Part shown: positions 17,802-28,803 of the stretch, one piece after another
Numbering within the stretch: position 1 is the first letter of the stretch
Layout: every line of letters begins with the position of its first letter
Source: Flagellimonas lutimaris
GTDB lineage: Bacteria; Bacteroidota; Bacteroidia; Flavobacteriales; Flavobacteriaceae
Assembly (NCBI RefSeq): GCF_003581615.1
Contig: NZ_QXFH01000072.1
Coordinates: forward strand, 186,001 to 250,000
Length of the DNA stretch: 64,000 nucleotides
Direction: 5' to 3'
The notes under the pieces: model-generated
Database searches by the model: none
The model's input: the letters and a program-made list of their open reading frames with translations, nothing else
What the model was told of the DNA's origin: nothing
Program-made: the position numbers and the translations under genes

Positions 17802-18333
17802 TCGCTTTAATGATGGTTTTGTAATACGTAGGTCCATGCGGTACATATTTGCCCATGCTAGCCAAGCCCCATGTTTCTTCAGCAAATTTGAAAAGGGGCA
17901 CCAAGGCTAAATCTTCAACTTCACTTTCTTGTATGGTAAGTTGATTCAAGGGTACACTTAGTTGACACAGATAAATGTGATGCAGCTCCGCGTCTATAAA
18001 ATCTTCCGAAATTTTATGAACAGCTTTAAAAGTCCCTAAAGATTCCAAATCGATTTCCGATATGGTAAGGCCAATTTCTTCTTCAACTTCTCTACTGGCA
18101 GCAGTAACTATTTTTTCCCCTGCAGCAACATGTCCAGCAACCGAAACATCCCAAAGTAGGGGGTGAGTAGCTTTGTTTTTGCCACGCTGCTGAATCAATA
18201 CTCGACCCTCTGGGGTATAGAACCAAATATGAACGGTTGGATGCAGCAAACCTTTGCGGTGCGCTTCCGATTTTAAACAGGATTCCCCTGTAGGTTCGCC
18301 ATTCTTATCCAATATGTCAACTTGCTCATCCAT
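17785..18333 (-). CDS. Nudix hydrolase (YfcD/IPP isomerase-like)
   Basis: 182-residue Nudix protein. The Nudix box is complete: G in GHVAAG, then E, then REVEEEIGL, matching Gx5Ex7REUxEExGU for metal and diphosphate binding. The N-terminal part (VDILDKNGEPTGESCLKSEAHRKGLLHPTVHIW) is typical of the YfcD and isopentenyl-diphosphate isomerase-like branch. The substrate is not predictable. The C-terminus overlaps the end of hisS; upstream lies a repeat-like terminator that ends the M42 peptidase gene. Confidence 0.92.
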   Translation of the reverse strand: MDEQVDILDKNGEPTGESCLKSEAHRKGLLHPTVHIWFYTPEGRVLIQQRGKNKATHPLLWDVSVAGHVAAGEKIVTAASREVEEEIGLTISEIDLESLGTFKAVHKISEDFIDAELHHIYLCQLSVPLNQLTIQESEVEDLALVPLFKFAEETWGLASMGKYVPHGPTYYKTIIKAIKSRT

Positions 18334-18346
18334 ATTACATAAAGAT

Positions 18347-18381
18347 AAAAAAAAGTCACCCCGAAGATGTTTCAGGATGAC
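18347..18381 (-). terminator. repeat-derived terminator of the M42 peptidase gene
   Basis: On the minus strand GTCATCCTGAAACATCTTCG folds back on the following GGGGTGAC, an imperfect hairpin, and is followed by eight T. The sequence resembles the GTCATCCCGAA...TTCGGGATGAC elements that, from memory, are scattered through Flavobacteriia, so a repeat seems to serve as the terminator here. Confidence 0.65.
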
Positions 18382-18418
18382 ATAATTTTAATATCTGAAA
18401 AGGAGGAATCTAACTCAG

Positions 18419-19507
18419 TTAATCAAAATAACTGAAAGTTTCTCCCTCTTTTATGTTCAACAATGTTTCGTAAATCAAACGGATAACGTTTTCCACATCA
18501 TCTTTGTGAACTGTTTCTACCGTTGTGTGCATATAACGCAAAGGCAACGAAATCAAAGCAGATGCAACTCCACCATTACTGTAAGCGAAAGCATCGGTAT
18601 CCGTACCTGTGTATCGAGAAGATGCATTACGCTGGAACGGAATCTTTTTGGATTCTGCGGTTTCCAAAATACGCTCACGTAATTTGTTTTGTACCGCTGG
18701 TGCGTAAGAAATCACAGGACCGTCACCGATTTTGGTTTCTCCCTCTGTCTTTTTATTGATCATTGGGGTAGTAGTATCGTGACAAACATCCGTTACAATC
18801 GCAACATTGGGTTTAATAGTCTGAGTAATCATTTCAGCACCGCGTAGTCCAATCTCTTCTTGGACCGAATTGGTGAGATACAATCCAAAAGGAAGTTCTT
18901 TCTTGTTCTCTTTGAGCAAACGAGCTACTTCGGCAATCATAAAACCACCCATACGGTTATCCAAAGCTCTACAGACAAACTTGTCTTTATTCAAAATTTG
19001 GAATTGGTCAGGGTAAGTGATCACGCAACCTACGTGCACGCCCATTTTTTCCACTTCCTTCTTGTCCTTGGCACCTATGTCGATAAAGATGTTGTCCAAT
19101 TTTGGTGGTTCTTCCTTGGCTTTGTCCCTAGTGTGGATAGCAGGCCATCCAAATACACCTTTTACAATACCTTTTTTGGTATGGATGTTCACCCATTTTG
19201 ATGGTGCAATTTGGTGATCGCTTCCTCCGTTTCGGATAACGTAAAGCAAACCTTCATCCGTGATATAATTAACGTACCAAGAAATTTCATCGGAATGCCC
19301 TTCGATAACAACCTTGTATTTTGCTTTTGGATTGACAACCCCTACGGCAGTACCATAGGTGTCCGTAATAAATTCGTCTACATGAGGTTTCACATAGTCC
19401 ATCCAAATTTTTTGCCCTTCCCACTCGTAACCTGTCGGAGATGGGTTGTTCAAGTATTTCTCTAGAAATTCAAGGGATTTTTTGTTGATGATTTTCTCTT
19501 TTGACAT
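18419..19507 (-). CDS. M42 family metallopeptidase (aminopeptidase)
   Basis: 362-residue dinuclear-zinc aminopeptidase of the M42 family (YsdC/FrvX/TET group), which usually forms large cytoplasmic dodecamers that trim peptides. The metal and catalytic residues are all visible: EGHSDEISW, the bridging aspartate in ALDNRMGGF, the general-base pair in VQEEIGLRGAE, VTDVCHD, and the final YMHTTVETVHKDD. The length is standard. It is a monocistronic gene with a TATGTTTG element 18 to 25 bases upstream. Confidence 0.95.
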   Translation of the reverse strand: MSKEKIINKKSLEFLEKYLNNPSPTGYEWEGQKIWMDYVKPHVDEFITDTYGTAVGVVNPKAKYKVVIEGHSDEISWYVNYITDEGLLYVIRNGGSDHQIAPSKWVNIHTKKGIVKGVFGWPAIHTRDKAKEEPPKLDNIFIDIGAKDKKEVEKMGVHVGCVITYPDQFQILNKDKFVCRALDNRMGGFMIAEVARLLKENKKELPFGLYLTNSVQEEIGLRGAEMITQTIKPNVAIVTDVCHDTTTPMINKKTEGETKIGDGPVISYAPAVQNKLRERILETAESKKIPFQRNASSRYTGTDTDAFAYSNGGVASALISLPLRYMHTTVETVHKDDVENVIRLIYETLLNIKEGETFSYFD

Positions 19508-19524
19508 GAATTTAATTTAGTACA

Positions 19525-19532
19525 CAAACATA
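19525..19532 (-). promoter_or_regulatory. -7 promoter element of the M42 peptidase gene
   Basis: On the minus strand this reads TATGTTTG, a full match to TAnnTTTG, which predicts a leader of about 14 bases. Confidence 0.55.
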
Positions 19533-19576
19533 AGAATATTCACTTTTATTTAATAACCAAATCATACCTTTATGCT

Positions 19577-19584
19577 TACTTTTG
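19577..19584 (+). promoter_or_regulatory. -7 promoter element of the DUF4294 gene
   Basis: TACTTTTG matches TAnnTTTG exactly, 26 bases before the ATG at 19610, predicting a leader of about 22 bases. Confidence 0.55.
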
Positions 19585-19609
19585 GCAAGACTATTGAGAA
19601 AGAAATGTT

Positions 19610-20332
19610 ATGCTACGTAACTGTTTTCTTGTTGTTTTACTGGCAATTAACGCCTTAGGGTCTGCTCAGGAACCAAAAAATGATTCCATTGTAAGCCACC
19701 ATAGGGACTCTATTGGCAACAGTTCCATTGAGGATTATTATGTTCGGTTTGAAGGGGACTCCATTTTGATGAGTTCCATTGAACTGGACGAAGTATTTCT
19801 TTTTGGGAAATTGGAGTTCGCGAACCGTAACGATAAATTACGTTATTACATTCTCCGACGAAAAACCTTGAAGGTTTACCCTTATGCCAAGTTAGCTGCA
19901 GAACGATTGGTGGAACTGAATGATAGTCTTCAACATATTAAAAAGCGAAGGCACCAAAGGCGCTATACCAGAAAGGTGCAAAAATATATTGAAGGTGAAT
20001 TCTCCGAAGAATTGAAAAAACTCACCCGTACCGAGGGACAGATTTTGGTCAAATTGATACACCGACAAACTGGTACTACGGCATTTTATTTAGTAAAGAA
20101 CCTGCGCAGTGGATGGCGTGCGTTTTGGTACAACACTACCGCAAGTTTGTTTAAAATAAGTTTAAAGGAAGAGTTTCTTCCTGAAGAAGTACATGAAGAT
20201 TACTTGATTGAGGATATTTTGCAACGTGCTTTTGCTGCCAGTAGGTTGGAGCGACAAAAATCGGTCTTGGATTATGATTACGCCCAACTTTCCAACAAAT
20301 GGAAAAGCAATCCTTCTCAGCCTAAAGATTAA
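19610..20332 (+). CDS. DUF4294 family exported protein
   Basis: 240-residue protein with a signal peptide (MLRNCFLVVLLAINALGSAQ). The DUF4294 core starts near residue 80 with LRYYILRRKTLKVYPYAKLA and includes a strongly basic helix (HIKKRRHQRRYTRKVQ) and a conserved TEGQILVKLIHRQTGTTAFYL region, followed by LRSGWRAFWYNTTASLF. The family is restricted to Bacteroidota and has no known role. Its stop overlaps the end of the small convergent membrane-protein gene by four bases. Confidence 0.87.
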   Translation: MLRNCFLVVLLAINALGSAQEPKNDSIVSHHRDSIGNSSIEDYYVRFEGDSILMSSIELDEVFLFGKLEFANRNDKLRYYILRRKTLKVYPYAKLAAERLVELNDSLQHIKKRRHQRRYTRKVQKYIEGEFSEELKKLTRTEGQILVKLIHRQTGTTAFYLVKNLRSGWRAFWYNTTASLFKISLKEEFLPEEVHEDYLIEDILQRAFAASRLERQKSVLDYDYAQLSNKWKSNPSQPKD

Positions 20333-20565
20333 TCTTTATTTTTCTTTCCAAAAACAGCTTCCATTACAATACTTACCGATCTAAACCCTAAATAGACGGC
20401 TAAAATAGCACTGATAATACCTAAAATCAATACGGGCCAGTAAAAGGGGTGTCCCTCATTTTTGAAGGCTTCGTAGATCAAAAATGGTCCCATAAACATG
20501 GCAAGCACGGTAAATCCAAAAGATTTTATTCCTTTTGCCAGAAGTTCCTTGTTAGTTCGCCTCAT
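20329..20565 (-). CDS. small two-helix membrane protein (probably DUF6095)
   Basis: 78-residue protein with two transmembrane helices (about residues 13-31 and 40-62) and a basic cytoplasmic tail ending KKNKD. The sequence MRRTNKELLAKGIKSFGFT is one I associate with DUF6095, a small Flavobacteriia family of unknown function; this is from memory. It is convergent with the DUF4294 gene and divergent from the GntP permease. Confidence 0.75.
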   Translation of the reverse strand: MRRTNKELLAKGIKSFGFTVLAMFMGPFLIYEAFKNEGHPFYWPVLILGIISAILAVYLGFRSVSIVMEAVFGKKNKD

Positions 20566-20622
20566 AAGACCAAAGTAGGAATATTAGCTTATATTTAGGG
20601 GATATTGCACTAAAAATTAACC

Positions 20623-21942
20623 ATGGAAATACTAGTTCTTGGGGTCGTCGTCCTCTTCATTATTATTGCTACTGTAAAATTTAAGATGCATCCCATTTTC
20701 TCACTAACAATTGCCGCTGTAGCTTCTGGATTTTTATTGGGAATAACGCCTCAGGATATTATGTCCACCATGGCTGAAGGCTTTGGAAAAACATTATCCG
20801 GTATTGGATTGGTAATTGCTTTCGGAACCGTTATCGGTATTTATCTCGAAAAGACGGGAAGCACCCAGGTATTGGCCAATAGTATTTTAAAAGTAATTGG
20901 CCTAAAACGCTCTCCACTAGCAATGAATTTAGCTGGATTTGTAATTTCCATTCCGGTTTATTGTGACTCGGGATACATTATACTTTCATCACTAAACAAG
21001 GCCATTAGTAAAAAAACAGGTATCCCGACATTGGTTTTTGCCATTGCATTGGCCACAGGGTTGTATTCGGCCCATGTATTTGTACCACCGACTCCTGGAC
21101 CTTTGGCCGCCGCGGCTATTTTGGACGCTGATCTAGGATTGGTATTGATTTTGGGACTTTTGGTTGCTATTCCCGTTTCTATTTCGGGTTATTTTTGGGC
21201 ACGGTTTATTGGCAAATCCCTTAAAGAGGATGAAACAGCTGATGTACGGGAAGAAAAAGAAGTGGTTAAATCCACGGTAAAACCTTACCAGGCTTTTTTG
21301 CCGTTGCTTGTGCCCATTGTACTGATAGCAATAAATTCTGTTGTTAATTACCCCACACATCCGTTTGGAGAAGGTTGGTTGTTCAGCATATTGGATTTTT
21401 TGGGAAGCCCTGTAATTGCACTTTTGATCGGTGTTTTCTTTGCTTTTGCCTTGGGTAGAAAGGTTCCTGCTAAAGAAAAAGAAGGATGGGTACCTGAAGC
21501 ATTTAGACAGGCTGGCTCTATTGTTTTGATTACCGGTGCTGGGGGAGCATTCGGGGCTATTTTAAGGACCATGGATATTGCTTCCATCATCAACTTGGAA
21601 TCCAGTACAGGTATTGGAGGACTTTTGATTGCTTTTGTAATTTCGACAGTGCTTAAAACGGCTCAAGGTTCTTCAACAGTAGCTATTATTACCACTTCGG
21701 CTATTATTGCACCGTTATTAGAAACTTTTGGTTTGATTTCCATAACCGATAAAGCATTGGCAGTTCTTGCTATTGGAGCTGGGGCCATGACAGTTTCCCA
21801 TATTAATGATAGTTACTTTTGGGTGGTTTCTCAATTTTCGAACATGAATGTTAAAACTGCCTTGAGGGGGCACACTTTGGGTACCTTGATACAAGGAACG
21901 GTAGGAATCTTGATGGTTTTATTACTCTATGCAATTGTCTAG
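20623..21942 (+). CDS. GntP family permease
   Basis: 439-residue secondary transporter of the gluconate:H+ symporter (GntP) family with about 12 hydrophobic helices. Family features include FGKTLSGIGLVIAFGTVIG, FVISIPVYCDSGYIIL, FVPPTPGPLAAA and the late TAQGSSTVAIITTSAI and SHINDSYFWVV stretches. The substrate could be gluconate, glycerate or another small hydroxyacid. No kinase or catabolic gene is adjacent, so the neighbourhood does not help. Its stop is seven bases from the end of the convergent DUF4249 gene. Confidence 0.94.
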   Translation: MEILVLGVVVLFIIIATVKFKMHPIFSLTIAAVASGFLLGITPQDIMSTMAEGFGKTLSGIGLVIAFGTVIGIYLEKTGSTQVLANSILKVIGLKRSPLAMNLAGFVISIPVYCDSGYIILSSLNKAISKKTGIPTLVFAIALATGLYSAHVFVPPTPGPLAAAAILDADLGLVLILGLLVAIPVSISGYFWARFIGKSLKEDETADVREEKEVVKSTVKPYQAFLPLLVPIVLIAINSVVNYPTHPFGEGWLFSILDFLGSPVIALLIGVFFAFALGRKVPAKEKEGWVPEAFRQAGSIVLITGAGGAFGAILRTMDIASIINLESSTGIGGLLIAFVISTVLKTAQGSSTVAIITTSAIIAPLLETFGLISITDKALAVLAIGAGAMTVSHINDSYFWVVSQFSNMNVKTALRGHTLGTLIQGTVGILMVLLLYAIV

Positions 21943-21949
21943 TAATTAA

Positions 21950-22834
21950 CTATTCAATAGTAATGGTCCGGCTGTATTCTTGAACCATGGCAAAATAGCC
22001 TAAAGCGTAATCATTGGGGCGTTCTACATTGTCAAATATGTCGATGTTGTCCAAACCCGTGATGTCAAAAACATTACCTCGCACTGTGGCGACTGGAGTT
22101 TGGAAGACTCCATTGTTGTTTTCCGTCTGTTCTAGAACCAAATCCATGTAATTGTAGAATTCCTCGGTCGCTCCCAAAATACTCACTGTCACATCTTGGC
22201 CCGCACTTAACTTTTGATCATAGAAATAGGAGAATTCAAATTGTTGACCTTGGAAGAATTCATCCTCCACTGTTTGAAATTCACTGTTCATAAAATCAAA
22301 TACGTAGAAATTATCTTGATCTGGATTATCGGTAAAGGTGACAATAATCTCAGTTTCTTCATCATCAAAAAGTGTATCATCACCTTGTTCCAAATTATCT
22401 ATGGGAACAGCAGGGACATATTCGGTTTGGGCATAGTACCTGTTCTCTTTTTGGGTTATTTGCAAGATAAAGACAACCCCTGGTTCTACATTAGCAGTGT
22501 ATATATTATCCTGTTCTAGATTTGGGACATATACTCCGGTACCAGCATCCTTTTCAACAAGGTATGAAAAGGATAGGTCTTCAAAAAGACCACCGCCCGT
22601 TGGTCTTCCGTAGTAAATCAATACACTTTCGGCTTGTGTCGGTTGGTTTTCTTCAAAAAAGTTACTGGATTCTTTTAGTTTAATTTTTACGTCCACCAGT
22701 TCCTGGCTTTTGTCAACGCGTACGAGTCCGTCCACAACTAGTCTTGTTTCCGCCTCTGGTAAATCAATATCGAATACATCCTCACAGGAAAAAAATAGTA
22801 AAGTCCCGAATAATATGGTAATTCCCTTCTTCAT
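21950..22834 (-). CDS. DUF4249 lipoprotein, second copy
   Basis: 294-residue lipoprotein (lipobox FFSC) of the DUF4249 family, which in Bacteroidota is normally encoded beside a TonB-dependent receptor and is thought to act as its surface-exposed or periplasmic partner. It is a close paralogue of the next gene upstream: the C-terminal 100 residues (from EDEFFQGQQFEFSYFY) differ at only a few positions. It is separated from that copy by 154 bases that I cannot assign, whereas the first copy follows the receptor by four bases. The substrate of the system is unknown. Confidence 0.9.
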   Translation of the reverse strand: MKKGITILFGTLLFFSCEDVFDIDLPEAETRLVVDGLVRVDKSQELVDVKIKLKESSNFFEENQPTQAESVLIYYGRPTGGGLFEDLSFSYLVEKDAGTGVYVPNLEQDNIYTANVEPGVVFILQITQKENRYYAQTEYVPAVPIDNLEQGDDTLFDDEETEIIVTFTDNPDQDNFYVFDFMNSEFQTVEDEFFQGQQFEFSYFYDQKLSAGQDVTVSILGATEEFYNYMDLVLEQTENNNGVFQTPVATVRGNVFDITGLDNIDIFDNVERPNDYALGYFAMVQEYSRTITIE

Positions 22835-22988
22835 TGTTCTAGTTAGAATATACGGCCTTCCCTGAGAAAATTATATTTATCCATTCCATGATAAATGTTG
22901 TGTCAATTAAGTTGACTACAATACCGTATGGATTGATTCAGAGAACTGTACTGATTTTTTTTACAAGTTGTTTTTTCTCAAAGAAAAA

Positions 22989-23885
22989 CTAATCAGTAAT
23001 GGTTAAAGTTCTAGAAAACTCCTGAACTACGGCAAAATACCCTAGTGCATAATCGTTGGGGCTCTCGACATTATCTAAAACAGTAATATTATCAAGATCT
23101 GTAACATCAAAAACATTGCCACGGACAGTTGCAACTGGTGTTTGGAAAACCCCACCGTTGTTTTGAGTTTGTTCCAATACCAAATCCATATAATTATAGA
23201 AATCCTCATCAGCTCCCAAGATACTTACAGTGACATCTTGCCCAATCTCCAATTTGTCATCATAGAAATAGGAAAACTCAAATTGTTGTCCTTGAAAAAA
23301 TTCATCTTCTACGGTTTGAAACTCACTGTTCATAAAATCAAACACGTAAAAATTGTCTTGCTCTCCATCATCTGTAAATGTTACGATAATTTCTGTTTCC
23401 TCTTCATCAAAAAGGGTACCGTCTCCTTGTTCCAAATTATCTAAAGGAACTGTTGGCGCATATTCGGTTTGGGCAAAGTATCGTTTTTCTTTATGGGTAG
23501 CCTGTAAAACAAAAACGACACCAGGTTCTACTGCAGAAGTACGTATTCGTTGGTCCGAAGAAAAATTTGGATCAGGGACATAAACTCCAGTTCCCGGTGC
23601 TTCCTCGACAAGATGTGAGAAGGACAGACTTTCAAATAATCCACTATCATTAAGTACACCATAATTAATCACGGCATTTTCGACTTGAGTGGGTTGGTTT
23701 TCATCAAAAAATACGCTTGTTTCTCGCATGGTAATCCTAACACCCACAAACTCCTCGCTTTTATCCACCCGTAAGAGCCCGTCCACAACCAATCTAGTTT
23801 CTACTTCGGGTAGATTCACGTCAACTACATCTTCACAAGAAGTAATTACGGTAAAAGTCAATATGTAAATCAGTAGTTTTTTCAT
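22989..23885 (-). CDS. DUF4249 lipoprotein, first copy
   Basis: 298-residue lipoprotein with lipobox ITSC, followed by EDVVDVNLPEVETRLVVDG, the usual start of the DUF4249 domain. It lies four bases downstream of the TonB receptor gene and is clearly co-transcribed with it. DUF4249 proteins take the place that SusD has beside SusC, though they are not homologous to SusD as far as I can see. The next gene is a tandem duplicate with a very similar C-terminal half and a more divergent middle (the stretch that varies is near residues 85-105). Confidence 0.92.
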   Translation of the reverse strand: MKKLLIYILTFTVITSCEDVVDVNLPEVETRLVVDGLLRVDKSEEFVGVRITMRETSVFFDENQPTQVENAVINYGVLNDSGLFESLSFSHLVEEAPGTGVYVPDPNFSSDQRIRTSAVEPGVVFVLQATHKEKRYFAQTEYAPTVPLDNLEQGDGTLFDEEETEIIVTFTDDGEQDNFYVFDFMNSEFQTVEDEFFQGQQFEFSYFYDDKLEIGQDVTVSILGADEDFYNYMDLVLEQTQNNGGVFQTPVATVRGNVFDVTDLDNITVLDNVESPNDYALGYFAVVQEFSRTLTITD

Positions 23886-23889
23886 GCCA

Positions 23890-26316
23890 CTAAAACTTAA
23901 AGTTGTAGGTTACGGATGGGATTATTCCAAATATGGAGGTGCGAATCGCTTCGTTTCTTCCCGTGTCCTCATTTTCCCTAAAATTAATAGATGCCGCATT
24001 TTTACGGCTATAAAGGTTGTAAATACTAAATACCCATTCTGATTGTATTTTTTTGCGACGATTTCTTTTGGGAGTCAATATAGCAGAGATATCCAACCGA
24101 TGGTAATCTGGCAACCGTTCCTTGTTTCGTAATCCGTAATAAGGGACGTTGACACCTTCGAATTCAAACTGTCCAACAGGGTAATTGGTAGGTTGCCCCG
24201 TTTGATAAATGAAATTTGCATTGAAATTCCATTTATCATTAAGATCAAAACTACCATATAAAGAAAGGTCGTGAGTTTTATCGTAAGGCGTGCTGTACCA
24301 ATCCCCTAGATTTATACCTGTTTCTAGGTTTGATCGCCCGGAATCAATATTTAGATCCCTTCCAGGTGTTCTTTGTTCCGATCTTGATAGCGTGTACGCC
24401 AGCCAACCTTTAAAGCGACCCGTATTTTTTCTAATCAAAAATTCCAATCCATAGGCCCTTGCTTGACCATTTAATATGACCCTTTCAATGGCATTATTGG
24501 CAATGAGGTTGGCGCCGTCGATATAATCTATTCTATTTTGAATGTCTTTGTAAAAGGCTTCGGTTTCTAAGCTATATGCCCCATCTTTTATGTTTCTAAA
24601 ATATCCTATGGCAAACTGATCTAATAATTGAGGTTCTACAAAAGGTCCGCTAGGTGTCCATACGTCCAAGGGAGTAGGGGAGCTGGTGTTGGATAGCAAG
24701 TGTAGGTATTGCGCTAATCGGGTGTAACTTGCTTTGATGGAATTATTCTCTTTAAAATTGTATGACACGGAAATCCTAGGTTCTAAATTAACGAAGGATT
24801 TGAGGGTTTCACTTCTACTAGAGCTTATGGAATCTATGGGTTCCGCTTCGCGATAGACCAAGGTGAACGGGTCAAATTCAACTGGGTTATTGTTTTCGTA
24901 AACATAGAGTTCATCTTGCCCGAAACGATTAAATTGACTCACTCTTAGACCGTATTCAATACTTAGGTTTTCGGATATCTGGTGTTCAACGTCAACATAA
25001 GCGGCATTTTCGTTAGCATATTTTTTGGTGAGTTGTTCCTCTACAATGCCAGAATCGGAACTGTTGGGAACTATTTTACCGGGATTGAACACATAATAGA
25101 TGCTGTTTATCCCGTAATTCAACTGAAACTTATCGTTTAGGTAATGTTTTAAATCGTATTTAAGGTTAAAGTTCTGTATTCCCGAATTCCACTCAAATCC
25201 TACAAAATCGAGTTCTAAACCGTAGTAGTAATCCGAATAGATAAGGGAAAGGTTGGAAAAAAGTTTGTCCGAAAAAAGATGGTTCCATCTAAAATTTCCT
25301 ACCGCATTGCCATAAACATTCACAAACCTATCGCTAACATTAAAGAGGTCTCTTCCAAAATAGCCAGATAGAAAGATACTATTGTTTTCGTTGATTTTAT
25401 GGTTGATTTTGGTGTTTAAATCATAGAAGTAGGCTTTATTGTTCACATCGAACAGTGGTAAAAACAAATGAGCATAGGAGGCTCTTCCACCTATTAAGAA
25501 TGCGGTTCTATCTTTCTGGATTGGTCCTTCAACAAGTAACCTGCTGGCAACGGCTCCAATACCTCCACTTACCTTTACGTCTTTGCTGTTACCCTCTTTT
25601 TGAAAGATTTCAAGTACAGAGGAAACTCTTCCACCATATCTCGCAGGAATACCGCCTTTAAATAGTTTGACATCTTTTATGGCATCGGGATTAAAAACCG
25701 AAAAGAAACCGAATAGGTGAGAGGAGTTAAATACAGTGGCCTCATCCAAAAGAATTAGATTCTGGTCTGCTGCTCCGCCCCTCACATTGAATCCAGAGGA
25801 TGCCTCTCCTGCACTGGTAACTCCAGGTAACAGAATAAGAGATTTTATAACATCCGCTTCCCCGAGTACCACAGGAATTTGTTTGATGGTTTTTGCGGCT
25901 AGAGAGGTCACACTCATTTGGGGTTTTCGAATATCCAAACGTTCTACATCTTCTGTTACAACCACTTCTTGGAGCTCTTCTGCCTGCTCAATAAGATTAA
26001 AATCTTGCTTAAGATTTTTGTTCAGGTTGATTGTTCTTACTACTTCTTGAAAACCTAAATAGGTCACAACCACTTGATATTGACCTTCGGGCAGTGTGAT
26101 GGAATAAAATCCATATTCGTTTGTAGTGGTCCCCGTTTTAAGCTCCGATATGGCAATGGTAACACCAATTAGAGATTCATTACTGGTTGCCTCTGAGACA
26201 GTACCGCTCAAAGTAAACTTTTGCTGGGCATGAAGCATAAAAAAATGCCCAAACAGGGCGAGCAGTATTGCAAGATAATGTCTGGACATTTGACTGGTTT
26301 TTTTAAAAATACGCAT
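23890..26316 (-). CDS. TonB-dependent outer membrane receptor with carboxypeptidase-regulatory domain
   Basis: 808-residue outer membrane receptor for energy-dependent uptake. After the signal peptide (ending FMLHAQ, about residue 30) comes a carboxypeptidase-like domain (FTLSGTVSEATSNESLIGV, to about 115), a plug domain (VLGEADVIKSLILLPGV ... GFNVRGGAADQNLILLDEATV, to about 245) and a beta-barrel ending in aromatic VTYNFKF. It is FecA-like and not of SusC length (about 1000). The start may be the ATG at 26316 or the one at 26289, which gives a more typical signal peptide. It heads an operon with one or both DUF4249 lipoproteins. The substrate cannot be inferred. Confidence 0.94.
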   Translation of the reverse strand: MRIFKKTSQMSRHYLAILLALFGHFFMLHAQQKFTLSGTVSEATSNESLIGVTIAISELKTGTTTNEYGFYSITLPEGQYQVVVTYLGFQEVVRTINLNKNLKQDFNLIEQAEELQEVVVTEDVERLDIRKPQMSVTSLAAKTIKQIPVVLGEADVIKSLILLPGVTSAGEASSGFNVRGGAADQNLILLDEATVFNSSHLFGFFSVFNPDAIKDVKLFKGGIPARYGGRVSSVLEIFQKEGNSKDVKVSGGIGAVASRLLVEGPIQKDRTAFLIGGRASYAHLFLPLFDVNNKAYFYDLNTKINHKINENNSIFLSGYFGRDLFNVSDRFVNVYGNAVGNFRWNHLFSDKLFSNLSLIYSDYYYGLELDFVGFEWNSGIQNFNLKYDLKHYLNDKFQLNYGINSIYYVFNPGKIVPNSSDSGIVEEQLTKKYANENAAYVDVEHQISENLSIEYGLRVSQFNRFGQDELYVYENNNPVEFDPFTLVYREAEPIDSISSSRSETLKSFVNLEPRISVSYNFKENNSIKASYTRLAQYLHLLSNTSSPTPLDVWTPSGPFVEPQLLDQFAIGYFRNIKDGAYSLETEAFYKDIQNRIDYIDGANLIANNAIERVILNGQARAYGLEFLIRKNTGRFKGWLAYTLSRSEQRTPGRDLNIDSGRSNLETGINLGDWYSTPYDKTHDLSLYGSFDLNDKWNFNANFIYQTGQPTNYPVGQFEFEGVNVPYYGLRNKERLPDYHRLDISAILTPKRNRRKKIQSEWVFSIYNLYSRKNAASINFRENEDTGRNEAIRTSIFGIIPSVTYNFKF

Positions 26317-26383
26317 TTATGGACAACGGAAAAAATGAAAAGCGGATGCTAGTTTGAATTTTAACAATTGAATCTAAAAAAAC

Positions 26384-26413
26384 AAAAGGCGGTCAAATCA
26401 ACGACCGCCTTTT
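26384..26413 (-). terminator. terminator of icd
   Basis: Perfect 11-base arms AAAAGGCGGTC and GACCGCCTTTT around an eight-base loop, 27 bases after the icd stop on the minus strand. Confidence 0.88.
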
Positions 26414-26439
26414 ATTAAGTTATTTATGTTTGTTATTGA

Positions 26440-28659
<2,220 letters not shown>

Positions 28660-28684
28660 TTATATGTATTTGTTTGAGCGGTAG

Positions 28685-28692
28685 CAAATATA
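28685..28692 (-). promoter_or_regulatory. -7 promoter element of icd
   Basis: On the minus strand TATATTTG matches TAnnTTTG exactly; predicted leader about 21 bases. No -33 TTG is found at the usual spacing. Confidence 0.6.
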
Positions 28693-28758
28693 CGATTTAT
28701 GGACGGTGAAGGACGAATGGAAGTTGCTAAAAGTGTAGGCTTTTAATGAGAATTTGTT

Positions 28759-28803
28759 AAAAAACAAAAGCCATATCCTCGATTTAACGAAGGATATGGC
28801 TTT
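28759..28803 (-). terminator. intrinsic terminator of the candidate RNA
   Basis: On the minus strand AAAGCCATATCCT pairs with AGGATATGGCTTT (13 bases) around an 11-base loop and is followed by TGTTTTTT. The plus strand has no T-run after the stem, so it works only for minus-strand transcription. Confidence 0.85.

Noticed and set aside
22968..22988. GTTTTTTCT/AGAAAAAC inverted repeat as a terminator after the first DUF4249 gene
   Set aside because: Arms are nearly all A and T with a three-base loop, and the repeat begins just at the stop; too weak to call.
21950..26316. SusC/SusD polysaccharide utilisation locus
   Set aside because: The receptor is too short for SusC and the partners are DUF4249, not SusD; no glycoside hydrolase is adjacent.
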